Source: G020351855 sp039589875
GTDB lineage: Bacteria > Gemmatimonadota > Gemmatimonadetes > Palauibacterales > Palauibacteraceae
Direction: 5' to 3'
Assembly: GCA_039589875.1 (NCBI GenBank)
Contig: JBDHGL010000001.1
Span: 1-64,000 of the forward strand
Length of the DNA stretch: 64,000 bases
Shown here: piece after piece, positions 9,258 through 18,005 of the stretch
Position numbering within the stretch: the stretch's first letter is position 1
How the letters are laid out: each line of letters begins with the position of its first letter
Program-made: the position numbers and the translations under genes
The notes under the pieces: model-generated
Seen by the model: the letters and a program-made list of their open reading frames with translations, nothing else
What the model was told of the DNA's origin: nothing
The model's database searches: none

Positions 9258-9282
9258 GGGGCTGATCGGCGGAGTCAGCCCC
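9258..9282. terminator. Intergenic hairpin between convergent genes
   Basis: A perfect 8-base inverted repeat (GGGGCTGA and TCAGCCCC) with a 9-base loop lies between the receptor stop and the convergent secreted-protein gene. No T-run follows on either strand, so intrinsic termination is only a guess from position. Confidence 0.4.
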
Positions 9283-9304
9283 GACGCGGTCAGCCCCGGG
9301 CGCG

Positions 9305-10093
9305 CTAGCCGCCGGTAACCGTCACCCGGTGCACGAGGCGCCCGAAGTTGGCGCGCTCGGCGTCGATCGCGAGAACCTCCAACTCGTATGCCCCCGCCTG
9401 CGGGGCGACCATGGCGCCGCCGAACTTGCTGCGCTCGCCCAGGTAAGTGAGCGGCGTCTCGGCGACCACCTCACCCGCACTCGACAGCCGGGCGAGTATC
9501 TCGATCCGGTCGGAGTCCCACATGCCGCCGGGCGTGAGGGGACATCCGCAAAGCATCTCGACGTGGACCTTCACGCCGATCGGCCCTCCTGCCGGGGAGA
9601 TCCCGTCCGGTAGCGGGGATTCGAGCCGGATCGTGAATCCGTTGAGGACGATCACCAGTCCTTCGCCGAGCACGTCGCGGCCCGGCACGAGCCAGATCGT
9701 TTTGGAAGAGCGCTGCATGGCCTGAGTGGTCCCGAGCGGACCCTCCGCCGTGACCTCGAGGAGCCTCGGAGCCGCCAGCTCGAGCGTGGCCAGGTAGGCG
9801 CCCGCCTCCTCCGTATCGAACACGGTTGCGCCCCGCTCCCGCGGCTTGGTCATGATCAGCTCGGTGCTCCCCGTGCTTCCGAGCTGTGTCCCGCGCGCCA
9901 ACACCTCTCCCGTCTGCGCGTCCCGGATCGTGATCTCGGCGCCGCCCACGTTCGAACCGATGATCTTGGCATCTTTCGACACCGCTCGAACGAGCAGCTG
10001 CGTCTCCACCGATTGCCCGAGCACCGGAACCGTGCATGAGAGAACGATCGTCGCTCCTAAGAGGCACCGTCCAAGGCTCTGTCGAAGACTCAC
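9305..10093 (-). CDS. Secreted hypothetical protein, beta-rich
   Basis: A 262-residue protein with a clear signal peptide (LLGATIVLSCTVPVLGQ, about 11-27). The mature part looks beta-rich, with repeated segments of the kind GGAEITIRDAQTGEVLARG and GAYLATLELAAPRLLEVTAEG, suggestive of Ig-like or carboxypeptidase-regulatory-like folds. There is a CGCP motif at about residues 181-184. No family was recognised. It begins at GTG 10093, overlapping the TGA of the upstream DUF523/DUF1722 gene by four bases, so translation is probably coupled although the neighbour is a cytoplasmic protein. Confidence 0.65.
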   Translation of the reverse strand: MSLRQSLGRCLLGATIVLSCTVPVLGQSVETQLLVRAVSKDAKIIGSNVGGAEITIRDAQTGEVLARGTQLGSTGSTELIMTKPRERGATVFDTEEAGAYLATLELAAPRLLEVTAEGPLGTTQAMQRSSKTIWLVPGRDVLGEGLVIVLNGFTIRLESPLPDGISPAGGPIGVKVHVEMLCGCPLTPGGMWDSDRIEILARLSSAGEVVAETPLTYLGERSKFGGAMVAPQAGAYELEVLAIDAERANFGRLVHRVTVTGG

Positions 10094-10914
10094 TGCATTC
10101 CTCCCTCCGTTAACGATATCGAGGGCCCCTCCTCCGGCCCCTTCCCCGAATCGGAGGCGCTCATCAGCTCGTCCGGATAGGGCTGGAAGAAGGCTGGCTG
10201 GTGACGGGGCGGCTTGCGCAGCGCTGCTGCGAAACCCTTTCGGTACTCAGCGACGAGACTAGCGAAGAACACGCCGCTTCCGTTGGCCACGAGCCGGCCG
10301 AGCTCGCGCAGCCGCTTCGGATCATAGGCCATCAGCACGAGTTTGTAGTGGGCATGGAAGGCGATCAGCTCCCGGGTCGATCCATTATCAGCCACCTCTC
10401 GGAGCGCTGCGAGAGCGAACAGCTTCATCAGAAAGTGCTCCCGGATGCGGACGTTCCTCAGCCGCCCCTCGTCCTCCACGGCCAGATCGCTGAAGCGCTC
10501 GATCACCGATTGACCGAACATGCCGGCGCGCTTGCCGGAGGAGGCGGGCGCGCTCGCGGTCGCGTACACCTTCACATCGCTGATCCCACAGGAAGGCGAG
10601 CGGTTCTTGAGTAGAAATCCGTCGACCGGCGGCAACCCCGAAAGGAATCGCTCGGCGAAGACGCCCATCTCGGTCGTGAGATCGCGCTGAGTCGAAGGCT
10701 GGTAGAGACGGACCTCCTTCTTTCCCTGGACCAAGCGGATCGGGTCGCGCGGAACCCCGAGGCCGATCTCCACTTCTGGACAGATCGGCACGAGGTCGAC
10801 GAACGGCTCCACCTCTCTCACGAAGTCGCAAGAGATCTTTTCGCCGTTGTATCGGACGTTCTCGAGCTCGAGGCAGCGGCTGAGCACGAGTCTCGGTCGA
10901 GCGAATTCGCTCAT
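10090..10914 (-). CDS. DUF523 and DUF1722 domain protein
   Basis: A cytoplasmic protein of 274 residues with two domains. The N-terminal DUF523 part (about 5-160) contains LVLSRCLELENVRYNG, the Cys of VPICPEVEIGLG and the Cys of FLLKNRSPSCGISDVKVY. The C-terminal DUF1722 part (about 160-250) contains REHFLMKLFALAALREV and FHAHYKLVLMAYDPKRLRELG. The conserved cysteines suggest a metal or redox cofactor. Homologues such as E. coli YbgA carry DUF1722, and the family is sometimes found near photolyase genes, which are absent here. The gene follows the aldehyde dehydrogenase by 9 bases and overlaps the next gene by 4, giving a three-gene unit. Confidence 0.85.
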   Translation of the reverse strand: MSEFARPRLVLSRCLELENVRYNGEKISCDFVREVEPFVDLVPICPEVEIGLGVPRDPIRLVQGKKEVRLYQPSTQRDLTTEMGVFAERFLSGLPPVDGFLLKNRSPSCGISDVKVYATASAPASSGKRAGMFGQSVIERFSDLAVEDEGRLRNVRIREHFLMKLFALAALREVADNGSTRELIAFHAHYKLVLMAYDPKRLRELGRLVANGSGVFFASLVAEYRKGFAAALRKPPRHQPAFFQPYPDELMSASDSGKGPEEGPSISLTEGGMQ

Positions 10915-10923
10915 GGGCGCACT

Positions 10924-12546
10924 CTACCGAAGAAGCGGAATCCTCCGCAGCAGACGGAGGACCCACGTCATCACCCGGCTGAAGCGCTCCCCGTCGAGCC
11001 GCCCGTGCGGGGCGAGCGGCAGGCCGCGCTGCGCGGCGATCGTCTGGCCCTCGGTGAACTTGCGGATACCTTCGGCCCCGTGACGTCGCCCCACTCCGGA
11101 GGCCTTGACGCCGCCCATCGGCGAGTCCACCGACGCCCAGGCCGCGGAGTACGCCTCGTTGACGTTCACGGTGCCGGCTCGAATCCGGCCAGCGACCTTC
11201 CGGCCTTCTCGGATGTCGCGAGTCCACACGCTCGCGTTCAGGCCGTAGGGAGTGGCGTTGGCCCGCTCGATCGCTTCATCCACGGAATCCACGGGATACA
11301 CGGCCACGATCGGACCGAACGTCTCCTCTTCGCATAGACGCATCTCTTCCGTAACATCCAGCAAGATGGTCGGCTCGAAGAAACAGGGGCCGATGTCCGG
11401 CCGGGATCGACCGCCAGCCAGCAACCGAGCTCCCTTGGACAGCGCATCCTCAAGGTGGGCCTTGACCTTCTCCAGCTGTTCGCGCGAGATCAAGGAGCCC
11501 ACGTCCACCGCAAAGTCCAGCTCTCGCCCCAGCCGGAGAGATCGCGTCGCCTCCACAAACCGATCGAGAAAGGCATCGGCGATGGACTTCTCCACGTAGA
11601 TGCGCTCGAAGGCAATGCAAAGCTGACCGGCGTTCGCGAACGAGCCACGGACGGCTCCCGGCACCGCGGCTTCCAGATCCGCGTCGGCCAAGATCAGCAT
11701 CGGGTTCTTCCCGCCGAGCTCGAGACTGAAACCGATCAACCGCGCGCCCGCGCTGGCGGCGACCGTGCGTCCAGTCGCCGTGCCCCCCGTGAACGCGAGG
11801 TAATCGGACTCCTCGATCACAGCCGCTCCGGTCGCCGCTCCGCCCGCAACGACCTGAAGCAGATCCGCAGGCAGCCCGGCCTGATAGAGCAAATCAACGA
11901 CCCAGAGCGCCGTAAAAGGCGTCTTCGGATCCGGCTTCAGCAAGGTCGCGTTGCCGGCAAGCAGAGCGGGGATCGCATCGCTAATCGCCAGGCTGAGCGG
12001 GTAGTTCCATGGCGCGATGAATCCCGCCAGGCCGACAGGGTGACGAATCTCTCGGGCAGTCGTCAGACCCGGAAGCACGCCCCTTCTGCGGCGAGGCCTC
12101 AGGTGTTTCCAGCCGTGGAGCGCATAATAGCGTGCGACGAGCGCGGCGTCCCCGACCTCCTCGAAGGCGTCGGCTCGGGCCTTGCCGGACTCCAGCTGGA
12201 TGAGGTCGAGCACCTCCCGCTGCCGCTCGAGAAGGAGATCGTGGAACCGGAGGAACGGTATCTTCCGTTCCCTGAAGTCCTTGCCTGCCCATGTCGGCTG
12301 GGCCGCTCGAGCCACTCGGGCAGCCTGGGCCACGTCGGCGGCTGAAGCGCGCGGGACGCTGCCGAGCGCTTTCCCGGTGAACGGGATCTCCACTTCGATC
12401 CGATCCGCCGGCTCGGTGACCGGCGCGAGACGCGTCAGAAGTCGCTCGAGAAGGGCATCACCAACGGACCCGAAGTCCTGCCGGAGCTTGCGTTTATCGG
12501 TCACCGAAACCGGTTCACCGGGGGCTGCGGCGATCGTCTGGCTCAT
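10924..12546 (-). CDS. Aldehyde dehydrogenase, succinate-semialdehyde dehydrogenase-like
   Basis: An NAD(P)-dependent aldehyde dehydrogenase of 540 residues, oxidising an aldehyde to its acid in the cytoplasm. Visible motifs are FIAPWNYPL (about 176-184), TGGTATGR (about 253-260), the general base Glu276 in SLELGGKNP and the nucleophile Cys310 in NAGQLC. The closest remembered relatives are succinate-semialdehyde dehydrogenases, but the substrate is not certain. It is longer than the usual 480-500 residues: there are about 30 extra residues at the N-terminus and a basic, hydrophobic tail (VMTWVLRLLRRIPLL) at the C-terminus that may contact the membrane. It is the first gene of the 12546-to-9305 unit. 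Confidence 0.9.
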   Translation of the reverse strand: MSQTIAAAPGEPVSVTDKRKLRQDFGSVGDALLERLLTRLAPVTEPADRIEVEIPFTGKALGSVPRASAADVAQAARVARAAQPTWAGKDFRERKIPFLRFHDLLLERQREVLDLIQLESGKARADAFEEVGDAALVARYYALHGWKHLRPRRRRGVLPGLTTAREIRHPVGLAGFIAPWNYPLSLAISDAIPALLAGNATLLKPDPKTPFTALWVVDLLYQAGLPADLLQVVAGGAATGAAVIEESDYLAFTGGTATGRTVAASAGARLIGFSLELGGKNPMLILADADLEAAVPGAVRGSFANAGQLCIAFERIYVEKSIADAFLDRFVEATRSLRLGRELDFAVDVGSLISREQLEKVKAHLEDALSKGARLLAGGRSRPDIGPCFFEPTILLDVTEEMRLCEEETFGPIVAVYPVDSVDEAIERANATPYGLNASVWTRDIREGRKVAGRIRAGTVNVNEAYSAAWASVDSPMGGVKASGVGRRHGAEGIRKFTEGQTIAAQRGLPLAPHGRLDGERFSRVMTWVLRLLRRIPLLR

Positions 12547-12656
12547 TCAGACCTCCACGCATCGAGCGGCGCCCGGCCTCTCCTTGGACGACGCTGCGTG
12601 CGACGGATAATATGGGGGGTCCCTGTCTCTCGCTCACACCGGACGGAGCCCCAAAC

Positions 12657-13217
12657 ATGAAAACGCAGTCAGACCTGCCACGCGTGCGGCGCCCGCTGAG
12701 ATCCCGCGTTGCCCTGTTCGCCGTCGCTCTCCTGTGGATCAGCGCGCCTGCCGCGGCTCAGCAGGCCGACAAGGATGACGTCGAGTCGGTCGACGCGATC
12801 ATCGAGGCTCTCTACGACGTGATCTCCGGGGACGAGGGCGATTCGCGCGACTGGGACCGCTTCCACTCGCTCTTTCTGCCGGGAGCCGACCTCGTACCGA
12901 CCCTGGTGACGCCAGACAGCTCGATCCGGCATGTGGTCTGGACACCCGAGCAGTACGTGGAGCACAACAGCGAGGCGCTGGAGCAGATCGGCTTCCACGA
13001 GACGGAGGTTAGCCGAACCACAGAGGAATTCGGCAACCTCGCGCACGTCTTCAGCACGTATGAGAGCAGATCGGGGAGAGACGGCGAGGTCTTCCAGCGC
13101 GGGATCAACAGCATCCAGCTTCTGTGGAACGGAGAGCGCTGGTTCGTCGTCAACATCGCCTGGGACCAGGAGCGGGAGGGCAACGAGATCCCCGAGCGCT
13201 ATCTGAACGGCAACTGA
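12657..13217 (+). CDS. Secreted NTF2/SnoaL-like protein
   Basis: A 186-residue protein with a signal peptide (VALFAVALLWISAPAAAQ, about 19-36). A single compact domain follows: an N-terminal helix (VDAIIEALYDVISGD), then WDRFHSLFLPGADLVPT. Later come HVFSTYESR and GINSIQLLWNGERWFVVNIAWDQE, the pattern of NTF2-like/SnoaL-like cone folds. Such proteins may bind or convert small molecules; no catalytic residues can be assigned. The start at 12657 has GGACGGAG upstream at suitable spacing. It is divergent from the aldehyde dehydrogenase and convergent with the efflux adaptor. Confidence 0.75.
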   Translation: MKTQSDLPRVRRPLRSRVALFAVALLWISAPAAAQQADKDDVESVDAIIEALYDVISGDEGDSRDWDRFHSLFLPGADLVPTLVTPDSSIRHVVWTPEQYVEHNSEALEQIGFHETEVSRTTEEFGNLAHVFSTYESRSGRDGEVFQRGINSIQLLWNGERWFVVNIAWDQEREGNEIPERYLNGN

Positions 13218-13248
13218 GGCGCGCTACGGAGCCGCGTTAAGAGCCGGG

Positions 13249-14328
13249 TTACGGAGCCGCGCTGTCCGCCTCTCCTCGATCCACGGGGATCGGCATGACC
13301 GGTGCCCCCTCGGTGAGCCGCTCGAGCCCACCTACGACCACCGTATCACCGGCAGCCACGCCTGCCGTGAGCTCGACGTAGCCCGGCGTCCTCACTCCGA
13401 GCTGGACTTCTCGACGGGCGGCTTGGCCCTCCGCGACGGCCCAAACATAGTCGGCTCCCTGCAGCGGTAGAATCGCATCCTCTGGCACCACTACGGCTTG
13501 CGGCCGTTCATCGGTAGCCAGCTCGGCCTCGATAAACATCCCCGGCCTCAGGGTGCGCTCCGGATTCGGGACGCTGGCCTTCACGGTGATCGTCCGGCTC
13601 GGTAGCCGGACCACCGGGGCCACGAACTCGACCTCACCCGAGAACTGTTGCTCGCGAACCGACGCCACGCGGAACGTCACTATCTGACCGACGGCAAGCG
13701 CCTCGGCGTACCTCTCGGGAACCTGAAAGCTCGCCCGCTGGGGGTCCACGGTTTGAAGCGTGGTCAGGCTGGTCGTGCGGTTGACGAAGTCGCCGAGGCT
13801 CACGTAGCGCTCCCCCACCACACCGGTAAACGGGGATCGCACGACGGTACGCTCGAGCCTCACCAGGAGAAGGTCCAGCTCGGCTTGCGTGCTTCTGGCG
13901 TTCGCCTCGGCCTCGTCAAGCTGAGCGGGCGACGTCGCCCGCTCCTCGATCAGCGCCTTCGTCCGCTCCAGCGCCTGGGCGGCCAAATCACGCAGAGCGG
14001 TGAGCCTCGCGACCTCGGCGAGGAGCTCCGCGTCATCCACCTTGAAAAGAGGCGTGCCCCGCCGAACCTCGGTACCTTCGCGCGCGAGGATCTCGACGAT
14101 CCGCCCCTCGACCTCCGGCCGCAACTCGATCGACTGCTCCGCCTCGATCTGGCCGGTGGCCGAAATCGTCTCGATCACCGTTTGCTCGCGCGCCACGGCC
14201 ACCTCCACCGGCATCCCCGGCGGGGCGCCTCCACCAAAGGCACCCTCGGTGGACTCCGCGTCCGAGCACGCGGCAACAGCTACTCCAAGCGCCGCCACGG
14301 CTGCCAGCCTACCCCGCATGTATTCCAT
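13249..14328 (-). CDS. RND efflux periplasmic adaptor (membrane fusion protein)
   Basis: A 359-residue HlyD/MexA-type adaptor that bridges an inner-membrane RND pump to an outer-membrane channel. It carries a lipoprotein-type signal (VAVAACSD, Cys about 21), a split lipoyl domain (GQIEAEQSIELRPEVEGRI and VVRSPFTGVVGERYVSLGD) flanking a helical hairpin (about 105-155), and a beta-barrel and membrane-proximal region (LRPGMFIEAEL, then DYVWAV). It lies 35 bases after the RND permease gene. The order regulator-permease-adaptor is the reverse of the usual adaptor-first order. No outer-membrane factor is encoded in this operon, so a TolC protein from elsewhere must be used, possibly the one at 60378. 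Confidence 0.9.
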   Translation of the reverse strand: MEYMRGRLAAVAALGVAVAACSDAESTEGAFGGGAPPGMPVEVAVAREQTVIETISATGQIEAEQSIELRPEVEGRIVEILAREGTEVRRGTPLFKVDDAELLAEVARLTALRDLAAQALERTKALIEERATSPAQLDEAEANARSTQAELDLLLVRLERTVVRSPFTGVVGERYVSLGDFVNRTTSLTTLQTVDPQRASFQVPERYAEALAVGQIVTFRVASVREQQFSGEVEFVAPVVRLPSRTITVKASVPNPERTLRPGMFIEAELATDERPQAVVVPEDAILPLQGADYVWAVAEGQAARREVQLGVRTPGYVELTAGVAAGDTVVVGGLERLTEGAPVMPIPVDRGEADSAAP

Positions 14329-14363
14329 CGAGCACCTGATCTTCGAGCGTTCGGGCGCGCAAG

Positions 14364-17300
14364 CTAGCGTGCTTCCGCGGGTTCAAGGGCCGGCGCGCGG
14401 CGGCGAGCCGCCAGGCGAGCGCGCAGCCCGTCGAACAGAACATAAACGACGGGCACCAGATACAGCGTGAGCGTCGTCGACACGAGCATCCCACCGAGGA
14501 TCGCGTACCCCAGAGGGCGCCGACTGGCCGAACCGGCCCCCAGGCCGAATGCGATCGGCATGATCGCGGTAATCGTCGCGACGGAAGTCATCAGGATCGG
14601 GCGCAGGCGAATCCGGCCCGCCTCCAGCATCGCTTCCAGCGTATCCAGCCCGCGCTCTCTCAGCTGGTTGGCGTACTCCACGAGGAGAATCGAATTCTTC
14701 GTCGCGAGTCCGACCAGCAGAACCAGTCCGATCTGGCTGTACAGGTTGAGCGTCGATCCGGCGATCAGCAGGGTGAGCAGCGCGCCGGTGACCGCCAGGG
14801 GCACGGACATGAGAATCGTGAACGGGTGGATCAGCGACTCGAACTGGGACGCGAGCACCATGTACACGACTACGAGCGCCAGGATGAAGGCGAACAGCAG
14901 GGCCGAGCCGCTCTCCTCCAGCTCTCTCGACTCGCCGGCCAGCGCCGTCGTGCTCCCGCGAGGCAGGACCTCCGCCGCAGCCGCGTTCAACGAATCCACC
15001 GCTTCGCCGAGCGTGAAACCGGGCGCCAGGTTGGCGGTCATGGTGAACGAGCGCACACGCGAGAAGTGGTTCAACTGCCGCGGGCTCAGGCTCTCCTCCA
15101 CCCGTACGAGGGCATCGAGACCCACAAGCGAACCGTCCCGACCGCGCACGTAGAGGCCGGCCATGTCGCTCGGGGTGGCCCGTTCGTCCGGAGCGGTCTG
15201 CACGAGTACGTCGTACAGCTTGTTCTCGCTCGTGAACGTGCTCACCTCCCGGCCGCCCAGCATCGTCTGGAGGGTGTTCGCCACGTCCCGGATCGGCACG
15301 CCGAGGTCCTCTGCCCGATCCCGGTCGTAGATCACGGTCAGCTCGGGCTTGTTGACCCTCAGGTTCGTGTCGACGTTGATCAGCCCGGGAATCTGGCGGG
15401 CCCTTTGAGTGAACCGGTCCATCCCAACTCCCAGAGAGTCGAAGTCCGGGTTTCGGACTACGTATTGCACCGGGCTGCCCCAGCCGAAGGCGGGTGGATT
15501 GTTGGCGAACGCAAAGACGCCAGGAATCGCGAAGAACTGCGGCTGAATCTCGGAGATCACATCCTGCACCGAGCGCTCACGCTCGCTGAAGTCGGTCAAC
15601 CTGGCGAACGCGATGCCGCCGTTCACCTGGCCACCCCAGCCGATGATGCTGAACAGGTGTTCGATCTCCGGCACTCCTAGCACGATCTGCTCGATGCGCC
15701 GCTGGTACTCATCGGTGTACTGGAGCGATGCGCCCTCTGGCGCGACCGTGATGGCCATGAAGAATCCCCGGTCCTCGGTCGGCACGAACTCGCGCTTCAG
15801 CGCGCCGAACACCCATACGGCGAGAAGCACGGTGGCGAGTGCGCCGCCGAGAACGTACCGGCCGTGTCGTACGGCCCAGGCGAGGCTGACCCTGTACACC
15901 TCGGCTATCCGAACGAAGCCGCGCTCGAGGAAGAAGTAGACACGGCCGTGCCGCTTCGGCACTCTGAGGATCTTGGCGCTCAGCATCGGGGTGAGAGTTA
16001 GTGCCACGAAGCTCGAGATGACGACCGCTCCGGCCATCGAGATCCCGAACTCGCTGAACAGGCGCCCCGTGGTACCGCGCAAAAAGGCGAGCGGCGAGAA
16101 CACGGCTACAAGCGCGATCGTCGTTGCAATCACGGCGAACGCGATCTCGCTCGTTCCCCGCATCGCAGCGTCCGTCGGCGTCTCCCCCAGCTCTTCCTGA
16201 TGCCGGTATGCGTTCTCCATTACGATGATCGCGTCGTCCACGACGATGCCGATCGCCAGAATCAGCGCGAGGAGAGTCAGGTTGTTGATCGTGAAGCCAA
16301 GGAAGTACATCGCCCCGAAAGCGGCGATGATCGAGGTCGGGATCGCGAGGCCGGGGATGATCGTGGCACGCAGGTTCCGCAGGAAGAGGAAGATTATCGC
16401 GACCACGAGGATCCCCGCGAGAATGAGCGTGTCCTGCGCTTCCTCGATCGACCGGCGCACGAAAGTAGACCGATCGAAGCCGATGTTCAGATCGACGCCG
16501 GGCGGCAGCTCGGACTCGATCTTCGGCAGCTCGGCCCGCACACGGTCGGAGATCTCGATCAGGTTGGACTTCGACTGGCGCACGACGCCGATCGCGATCG
16601 CGGTGTGGCCATTGTAGCGGAGGATCGCGCGGTCGTCTTCGGGCCCGAGCTCCACCCGCGCAACGTCGCGCAGCCGGACCAGCTGGCCGCCCAGGCTGGA
16701 GACAACCATGCTGCCGAACTCACTCGGCGTCTTGAGCTCTCCGAGCGCCCGGACGGTGAACTCCCGCCGAGTGGACTCGATCCGGCCCGCCGGCACCTCC
16801 ACGTTGCGGCTGCGGATCGCCGCCTCGATGTCCTGGACCGTCAAGCCACGGGCGGCCAGCTCGGACGCCGAAATCCAGATCCGCATGGAGGGCCGCCGCT
16901 CGCCGTGTATTTGGGCCTGCGCTACGCCATCGATCGCCTGGAGCCGGGTCTTCACGACCCGATCGGCGATCACCGAGAGCTGAATGAGGTCGTAGTTCTC
17001 GCCGGATAGTCCCATCCAGAGAAAGGGCTGGGCGTCGGAGTCCTGTTTGGTGACGATCGGCTCCTCGATCTCCTGCGGAAGTCGCCCGCGCACGCGCGAG
17101 ACCTTGTCGCGAACATCCTGCGCGGCCTCCTCCAGATCGCGTGAAAGCGTGAACTCGATCGTGATGTTGCTGAACTGCTCGGCGCTCTGGCTGGTCAGCG
17201 TCCGGATCCCCGGAATCGTGCTGAGCTCCTCCTCGAGCACGTCCGTCACCGTCGATTCGATCACGCGGGGGTTGGCTCCGCGAAGCGCGGTCGTAACCGA

Positions 17301-17435
17301 GACGATGGGCGAATCCACGTCCGGGAACTCTCGAACGGGGAGACGGCTGAAGCCAATGGCCCCGAAGAGGATCAGCGCCGCGCTCATCATGGAAGCCAAA
17401 ACCGGCCTTTGAATGGCCGTAACCGGAAGTCTCAC
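14364..17435 (-). CDS. RND multidrug efflux permease (HAE1/AcrB type)
   Basis: An inner-membrane proton-driven exporter of 1023 residues, the full AcrB/MdtB length. TM1 lies near residues 12-30, and the first periplasmic porter domains follow with LPVREFPDVDSPIVSV. The proton-relay helix carries GIVVDDAIIVMENAYRH with the paired aspartates. The second half repeats the fold, ending with ILLVEYANQLRERG and PLGYAILGGMLVSTTLTLYLVPVVY. The Asp-Asp pair and lack of metal-site features place it with multidrug rather than heavy-metal pumps. Its ATG overlaps the marR stop by four bases, so translation is coupled to the regulator. Regulation is presumably by that MarR protein at the 17961 palindrome. 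Confidence 0.95.
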   Translation of the reverse strand: MRLPVTAIQRPVLASMMSAALILFGAIGFSRLPVREFPDVDSPIVSVTTALRGANPRVIESTVTDVLEEELSTIPGIRTLTSQSAEQFSNITIEFTLSRDLEEAAQDVRDKVSRVRGRLPQEIEEPIVTKQDSDAQPFLWMGLSGENYDLIQLSVIADRVVKTRLQAIDGVAQAQIHGERRPSMRIWISASELAARGLTVQDIEAAIRSRNVEVPAGRIESTRREFTVRALGELKTPSEFGSMVVSSLGGQLVRLRDVARVELGPEDDRAILRYNGHTAIAIGVVRQSKSNLIEISDRVRAELPKIESELPPGVDLNIGFDRSTFVRRSIEEAQDTLILAGILVVAIIFLFLRNLRATIIPGLAIPTSIIAAFGAMYFLGFTINNLTLLALILAIGIVVDDAIIVMENAYRHQEELGETPTDAAMRGTSEIAFAVIATTIALVAVFSPLAFLRGTTGRLFSEFGISMAGAVVISSFVALTLTPMLSAKILRVPKRHGRVYFFLERGFVRIAEVYRVSLAWAVRHGRYVLGGALATVLLAVWVFGALKREFVPTEDRGFFMAITVAPEGASLQYTDEYQRRIEQIVLGVPEIEHLFSIIGWGGQVNGGIAFARLTDFSERERSVQDVISEIQPQFFAIPGVFAFANNPPAFGWGSPVQYVVRNPDFDSLGVGMDRFTQRARQIPGLINVDTNLRVNKPELTVIYDRDRAEDLGVPIRDVANTLQTMLGGREVSTFTSENKLYDVLVQTAPDERATPSDMAGLYVRGRDGSLVGLDALVRVEESLSPRQLNHFSRVRSFTMTANLAPGFTLGEAVDSLNAAAAEVLPRGSTTALAGESRELEESGSALLFAFILALVVVYMVLASQFESLIHPFTILMSVPLAVTGALLTLLIAGSTLNLYSQIGLVLLVGLATKNSILLVEYANQLRERGLDTLEAMLEAGRIRLRPILMTSVATITAIMPIAFGLGAGSASRRPLGYAILGGMLVSTTLTLYLVPVVYVLFDGLRARLAARRRAPALEPAEAR

Positions 17436-17881
17436 GGTTGCCCCGCCCTTTCCCCTTGCCTGACGTCTACCTGCGTTACGCCGCCGATCGCTTCCATTAC
17501 GGCTCGGAAGCCACTCAACGCTCGCTCATCCACTCCGGTGAGGACGTTCGCTTCGAGCCGCTCGACGAGTCCCGACACCCGACCTGCCAGCTCACACCCG
17601 GACTCAGTGAGCGAGATAAGAAAGGAGCGGCCATCGGCCGGGTTCCGGTCTCTCGACACGAATCCGCGATCTTCCAGCCGGTCAATCATGCCGGTGAGCG
17701 TAGAAGGTCGGTGACCGAACACTCTCTGGAGCTCGTAGATCGGAGCCGGGCCATAGCCCTCCAGATAAGACAGCAGATGCGCTTCTTCGTTGCTCACTCC
17801 GAGCGCGGCCGTCTGATCGGCCAGATGCAACCCGATCTGGCGCGTGGCCCGGTGAATCGGCGACAGGATTTTGAGAGTCAT
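17432..17881 (-). CDS. MarR-family transcriptional regulator
   Basis: A winged-helix DNA-binding protein of 149 residues. The core is visible as EEAHLLSYLEGYGPAPIYEL, then PSTLTGMIDRLEDRGFVSRD and the wing RNPADGRSFLISLTESG. MarR proteins are dimers that repress neighbouring efflux or stress genes until a phenolic or other ligand binds. The frame is open upstream to 18139, but the start at 17881 gives the normal MarR length and puts the gene after the palindromic promoter. Its last four bases overlap the RND permease start, so it is the first gene of a regulator-permease-adaptor operon and probably autoregulated. Confidence 0.9.
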   Translation of the reverse strand: MTLKILSPIHRATRQIGLHLADQTAALGVSNEEAHLLSYLEGYGPAPIYELQRVFGHRPSTLTGMIDRLEDRGFVSRDRNPADGRSFLISLTESGCELAGRVSGLVERLEANVLTGVDERALSGFRAVMEAIGGVTQVDVRQGERAGQP

Positions 17882-17960
17882 TCGCCCCAACCTCACTTCC
17901 ACCCAGCTCGCGAATGATGCGACCTCAGGTAGGTCAGATGGTCGTTGTGTATGCGGCAGG

Positions 17961-17990
17961 AATACTACGAACGCGTAGTATTCTCGGCAA
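17961..17990 (-). promoter_or_regulatory. Predicted marR-efflux promoter with palindromic operator
   Basis: A perfect 9-base inverted repeat (AATACTACG, 4-base centre, CGTAGTATT) spans 17961-17982, 80 bases before the marR start. On the minus strand TTGCCG (17985-17990) and TAGTAT (17962-17967) form a -35/-10 pair with a 17-base spacer, so the palindrome covers the -10 box and most of the spacer. This is the expected place for repressor binding. That the MarR protein binds it is inference. Confidence 0.7.
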
Positions 17991-18005
17991 CCTCTCCTGG
18001 CAACC

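Noticed and set aside
13225..13262. Direct repeat TACGGAGCCGCG at the 3' ends of two convergent genes
   Set aside because: Short and partly coding; explained by chance in GC-rich sequence, with no mobile-element features.
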